DNA of 64,000 nt from Roseinatronobacter monicus (GTDB lineage: Bacteria; Pseudomonadota; Alphaproteobacteria; Rhodobacterales; Rhodobacteraceae). The position numbers were made by a program, and so were the translations under genes. The first letter of the stretch is position 1. The number at the start of each line of letters is the position of its first letter. The notes below the pieces were generated by a model. That model did no database searches, was not told where the DNA came from, and saw only the letters and a program-made list of their open reading frames with translations. Location: assembly GCF_006716865.1 (NCBI RefSeq), contig NZ_VFPT01000002.1, forward strand, positions 1 to 64,000, written 5' to 3'. This document shows positions 61,013-64,000 of this stretch, piece by piece.

Positions 61013-61581
61013 GAAGTGCCAATGTCGATACTGAGCGCCCTAGAATGGTCCTCGGGGATGACGCGATCGAGCTTGCAAAGTCAGCCGGTGACGCGCAAGC
61101 AGGCATCACATCACGGGATTTGGATCGTGGAATTGTTGCGCTCAAGACAGAGCTCAGAGAGACGAAAGCGGCGCTGAAGCAGGCGCAAGACACCCTCTCG
61201 GAGCTGTTGCATCGTTTCGACAAAACCGAAGAATTGCGTGTCCGAAGTGACTGTGGCCACCTGATGTTGCATGGTCAAATCCATCGAGAACTGAAGGGAA
61301 TTCTTGGGTTAGTCGGGCTTTTGGTTTCAGCAAAAAGCTCCGATGAAATGCGCGAAGGTGACTTCGATGCCGCGATGAGAGTGGTCGAGGATCTTGTCGC
61401 CGAGACGCGCAACACACTCGCCTTTTGGCGTGCCCGTGAGGGGTTGGAGATGCCCGAATATGACCGCCAGAAGATGCAAGAGGAACATGAGAGACTGCTC
61501 GCCGAGGCACGCATGATCAATGCCCGCGCCCTTGCCCAGCAGCAGCAAAAAGAGTCAAGACAGCAGGAAATGGAACGGTGA
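61009..61581 (+). CDS. Small coiled-coil protein coupled to the relaxase
   Basis: A 190-residue protein of unknown family. It overlaps the relaxase gene by 4 bp. Heptad-rich segments (ALKTELRETKAALKQAQDTLSEL; MQEEHERLLAEARMINARALAQ) suggest a coiled coil. No catalytic motif or signal peptide is seen. The position suggests a relaxosome or transfer accessory role. Confidence 0.6.
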   Translation: MRSANVDTERPRMVLGDDAIELAKSAGDAQAGITSRDLDRGIVALKTELRETKAALKQAQDTLSELLHRFDKTEELRVRSDCGHLMLHGQIHRELKGILGLVGLLVSAKSSDEMREGDFDAAMRVVEDLVAETRNTLAFWRAREGLEMPEYDRQKMQEEHERLLAEARMINARALAQQQQKESRQQEMER

Positions 61582-61593
61582 TGCGGCGCGACA

Positions 61594-61613
61594 ACATACT
61601 ATATATAGTATGT
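61594..61613. promoter_or_regulatory. 20-bp perfect AT palindrome before the muramidase gene
   Basis: The bases from 61594 to 61613 (ACATACTATA and its complement) form a perfect palindrome just after the relaxase operon. The 235 bases up to 61818 are AT-rich and hold no gene I can support. It may be an operator or a promoter element for the muramidase gene or part of a transfer control region. Confidence 0.5.
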
Positions 61614-61818
61614 CAGGCTGTGCCATTTTATGGCTTTCGCCAGCCACAAAGTGGCACGGACATCTCGCGGACAAGATAACACTATGAAATATAATCTAAA
61701 ATATAATATCTCAGCGATATTGGCTTACAATTGTTTAAAAAGCATTGCAAAGCAATGCCTTACCAACGTTTGCAGCTTGCTGCGTCAGGTGTGCTCCCTC
61801 TCAGGAGCAAGAAACAAT

Positions 61819-62631
61819 ATGTTGATTTGCTCCTCTCGCGCCATAGGCCGCGTCTCGCTCGCCAACGCAGGCGGATGCCTGCTCATTATCTCCCTCACCC
61901 TGAGCCCCCAAAAGGGCGAAGCCACTTCCTCGACATGGTCCCAAACCAGCTCACCCTGGAATGCCGCGCGCCCTTCCCCAAATCCACCCGCAACACGCCG
62001 GGCCCCGCCAGCAGGATCTTCGTTCCAAACATCGACCATGTCCACATTCGACACCCCGGCCCCGGCAAACCCGCAAAAGGCGCGGTCTTCTATCAACCTC
62101 CCCCCAAACGCTTCACAGCTTGCCCAGCTGCGCGCCCTCATCGCAGCCGCCGAAGCCGGATCCGCAGACTATAACGCTGTCCAGTATCAAGCCCGCTTCC
62201 TACCCCCCAAAAAACCCACACAGATGACCATCGCCGAAATCTTCGCATGGATTGAGGCAACCCCAGGCCAGCATCACGCAATCGGGCGCTATCAGATCAT
62301 CCCCGCGACCCTCGCTGGCCTTGTCCGAAATAGCGGCATCAGCAGCACTACTCCCTTCACTCCCGACACACAGGACCTATTCGCCAATATGCTGATCGAA
62401 GAGGCCGGATATCATCGCTTCCGTAGAGGCCAGATCAGCCGCGCAGCCTTCATGGATAATCTCGCCGCAATCTGGGCCGGCTTCCCCCTGCCCAACGGCC
62501 AAAGCCGCTATCAAGGCATTGCAGGCAACAAGGCCACAATCACAAGAGAAGCCTTCGAGAATGCAATGGAAAAGATATTCCCCACGCAGCAGGCCCAAAA
62601 TACCCCTGAAAGCCCCTCAGCTCCCCACTGA
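61819..62631 (+). CDS. Muramidase-like lytic protein (VirB1 analogue)
   Basis: A 270-residue protein from ATG 61819, which follows AGGAGC; the longer frame from 61630 has no ribosome site. A signal-like start (RVSLANAGGCLLIISLTLSP) and a Pro/Ser linker precede a lysozyme-like domain: MTIAEIFAWIEATPGQHHAIGRYQIIPATLAGLV and LFANMLIEEAGYHRFRRGQIS, with the GKYQI/GRYQI block of phage-type muramidases. In conjugation it would open peptidoglycan for the secretion channel. It is separated from the relaxase by the AT palindrome region. Confidence 0.7.
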   Translation: MLICSSRAIGRVSLANAGGCLLIISLTLSPQKGEATSSTWSQTSSPWNAARPSPNPPATRRAPPAGSSFQTSTMSTFDTPAPANPQKARSSINLPPNASQLAQLRALIAAAEAGSADYNAVQYQARFLPPKKPTQMTIAEIFAWIEATPGQHHAIGRYQIIPATLAGLVRNSGISSTTPFTPDTQDLFANMLIEEAGYHRFRRGQISRAAFMDNLAAIWAGFPLPNGQSRYQGIAGNKATITREAFENAMEKIFPTQQAQNTPESPSAPH

Positions 62632-62851
62632 GGGGCCAGGTCTCCCCCGCAGGGCTGCGCCTCCTGCAGCGCCCCAATAGTTACCCTCTATCGCGCCTGA
62701 AGAAACCACGCGCGCACAGATAGGCACCGCCAGCCCCCCGAATGCCCCCGCAGAGCGCAGAAGGCGCGCTCACACTGCCAGGTCGCGCAAAATCGCACCT
62801 GGACACAAGGCAGAGCAGAAGGGCGCGCTCAGCGGTCCGTTTTGGCAGCCG

Positions 62852-63227
62852 TCCAATCACCCAACAAACCAACCCTCCGACGTTCCTATGCTCCGACGTT
62901 CCTATGCTCCGACGTTCCAATGCTCCAACGGCCCTATCTTCCATGGGTTCAACTATCCGACTGCCCAATGTTCCAACGGACCGACACTCCAATTGCCCAA
63001 TCTACCTACTGTCCAACGGCCCATCCCCCCCACTCTCCACTGTTCCGACCTTTCAACTAACCAATAACCCAATGGTCCTATCTTCCTATCATCCAATCCA
63101 CCGACGTACCGATTTTCCACAGGTCCAATCCTCCTATGTCCTTATGCTCCGACGTCCCGCCTTTCCGATATTCCGAGTCTCCAATGCTCCATTTGTACAA
63201 TCTTCCAATCTTCCGACTTTCCAATTG
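62852..63227. repeat. Array of 47 octanucleotide units in perfect phase
   Basis: The 376 bases divide into exactly 47 units of 8 bp with no slippage. Consensus is roughly NCC(R/T)AYNN, commonest forms TCCGACGT, TCCAATGC, TCCTATGC, TCCAACGG. C at position 2 is missing in only three units and C at position 3 in only one. The first part has true tandem 16-bp repeats (62876-62915). One more unit in phase (TCCGTTTT, 62836-62843) may precede it. Frames read through it are low-complexity shadows. It lies between the muramidase gene and a ParA-type gene. Confidence 0.85.
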
Positions 63228-63287
63228 ACTTGCCCGCCAAGACAGCCCTATCTCCCCACATACATAGAGACAGGGACACATAACCCC

Positions 63288-64000
63288 ATGAAATTGATAA
63301 CCGCCTACAGCCACAAAGGCGGAACAGGCAAAACGACCGCCCTTATGATGCTCGCCTCGGCTATAGATGCACAGGGCAAATCCGCGCTCTTGATTGACAG
63401 CGACCCCCACCAATCATTTGCAGCCTACCGAAACCACAGTGTTTGCGCACTAACGCGAGCGTGGAGCGAACGCTTTGATGTGGTTTACTATCCCTATGAC
63501 AAAGTTGATGCTTTGACGCTTGAAGGCAATCTTCTCAACGCCAATGATACCGGCAGGTATGATTACTGCCTGATCAACCTCCCGGGTGTCGATCACCCTT
63601 TCAACCGCTGCGCCTTACAATACGCGGAGGTTACTCTCATTCCTTTTGCCCCATCCGCCCTGGATTTGATGGAAGTGCCCCCCGCCTTGGACGTGATCCG
63701 CCAGCTCTCCAAAGAGGGAAGGGTGGGCGAAGCCAGAGTTTTATTTACGCGCATGAAATCTGAGACCAGGCGAACAGCAGCCAATAACAGGGATATTGAC
63801 GCCGTTCTTCAAAACTTCCCGGTGCTTCAGACGCAAATCAAAGACACTGCCATCATCGCGGATCTTGTCATGCGCGGCCTACTTGGGCGAACGCTGGCTT
63901 ATTATGAGGATCATGCTGTCGGCTTGGAAAAGGCTGAAATCCCCAGGTTAAAGACAGCGCTACAAGATTGCCGCGATCTACTTACCGAGATCAATGCTAT
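63288..64000 (+). CDS. ParA-type ATPase, cut by window edge
   Basis: The first 237 codons of a ParA/MinD/VirC1-like Walker ATPase. The start MKLITAYSHKGGTGKTTALMML carries the canonical deviant Walker A KGGTGKTT, followed by LIDSDPHQSF and YCLINLPGVDHP (Walker B). It may partition the plasmid, place the transfer apparatus as VirC1 does, or be part of a second segregation system. The octanucleotide array just upstream (62852-63227) is a candidate binding site. GACAGGGACA lies before the ATG. Confidence 0.8.
   Translation, partial: MKLITAYSHKGGTGKTTALMMLASAIDAQGKSALLIDSDPHQSFAAYRNHSVCALTRAWSERFDVVYYPYDKVDALTLEGNLLNANDTGRYDYCLINLPGVDHPFNRCALQYAEVTLIPFAPSALDLMEVPPALDVIRQLSKEGRVGEARVLFTRMKSETRRTAANNRDIDAVLQNFPVLQTQIKDTAIIADLVMRGLLGRTLAYYEDHAVGLEKAEIPRLKTALQDCRDLLTEINA

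Noticed and set aside
62852-63227. CRISPR array
   Set aside because: Units are 8 bp and contiguous, with no spacers of uniform length between longer repeats, and no cas genes are present.
62681-63413. Several open frames through the octanucleotide region, on both strands, with patterns such as IGTSEHRNVG
   Set aside because: They follow from the 8-bp period read in different frames; no start signals or family matches are seen.

Overview
The window looks like part of a large, heavily rearranged plasmid (or chromid) of a Rhodobacteraceae-type alphaproteobacterium. The reasons are the GC-rich coding sequence, a repABC-type replication/partition unit with its antisense RNA at the left end, a MobF relaxase with coupling protein at the right end, and typical companions of roseobacter/Paracoccus plasmids (a DUF1403 protein next to a ScpB-like protein, several tyrosine recombinases, many IS elements). 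The genus cannot be fixed from sequence alone.

Layout. 0-3 kb: repA-repB-(repC) on the minus strand, with an antisense RNA candidate between repB and repC and a 36-bp perfect palindrome upstream of repA whose core recurs inside repB. 3.5-16.3 kb: accessory genes, namely a DUF4143 ATPase, a serine recombinase, a parDE toxin-antitoxin pair whose antitoxin gene is cleanly split by an IS21-family element (6-bp target duplication), a Fic protein between two copies of the same integrase 3' end, DUF1403/ScpB, HU, a second integrase, a RelE/XRE pair, and a SWIM protein next to the stump of an SNF2 helicase. 16.3-39.9 kb: a surface-polysaccharide region bracketed by two inverted 1100-bp IS5/IS903-type copies with identical transposases. 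It holds the full set of enzymes for UDP-2,3-diacetamido-2,3-dideoxy-mannuronate (WbpA, B, E, D, I types), glycosyltransferases, an asparagine-synthase-like gene split by an IS1380 element, a glucuronyl C5-epimerase-like protein, an unrecognised partner, a Wzx-type flippase, and KpsT/KpsE/KpsM-type ABC export genes around an ISAs1 insertion with a 10-bp target duplication.

39.9-53.9 kb is an integrase-led defence-like island: a P4-type integrase, an OLD-family ATPase/TOPRIM nuclease overlapping a fused Mrr-like nuclease/STAND NTPase gene by 4 bp, the 3' part of an initiator tRNA gene (a relic attachment site), hipBA, and a 1709-residue exonuclease-RecQ-UvrD fusion. 54.4-64 kb is a transfer module: DsbA-like protein, TraD/VirD4 coupling protein, MobF relaxase, a small coiled-coil protein, a VirB1-like muramidase, a striking array of 47 octanucleotide units kept in perfect phase, and a second ParA-type ATPase running off the right edge.

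The genes fall into modules: plasmid maintenance (repABC, parDE, relE/XRE, hipBA, second ParA), capsule or exopolysaccharide synthesis and export, antiphage or DNA-processing functions, and conjugation. The strongest candidates for undescribed biology are the octanucleotide array at 62852-63227 and the OLD nuclease plus nuclease-STAND gene pair at 41604-45934.
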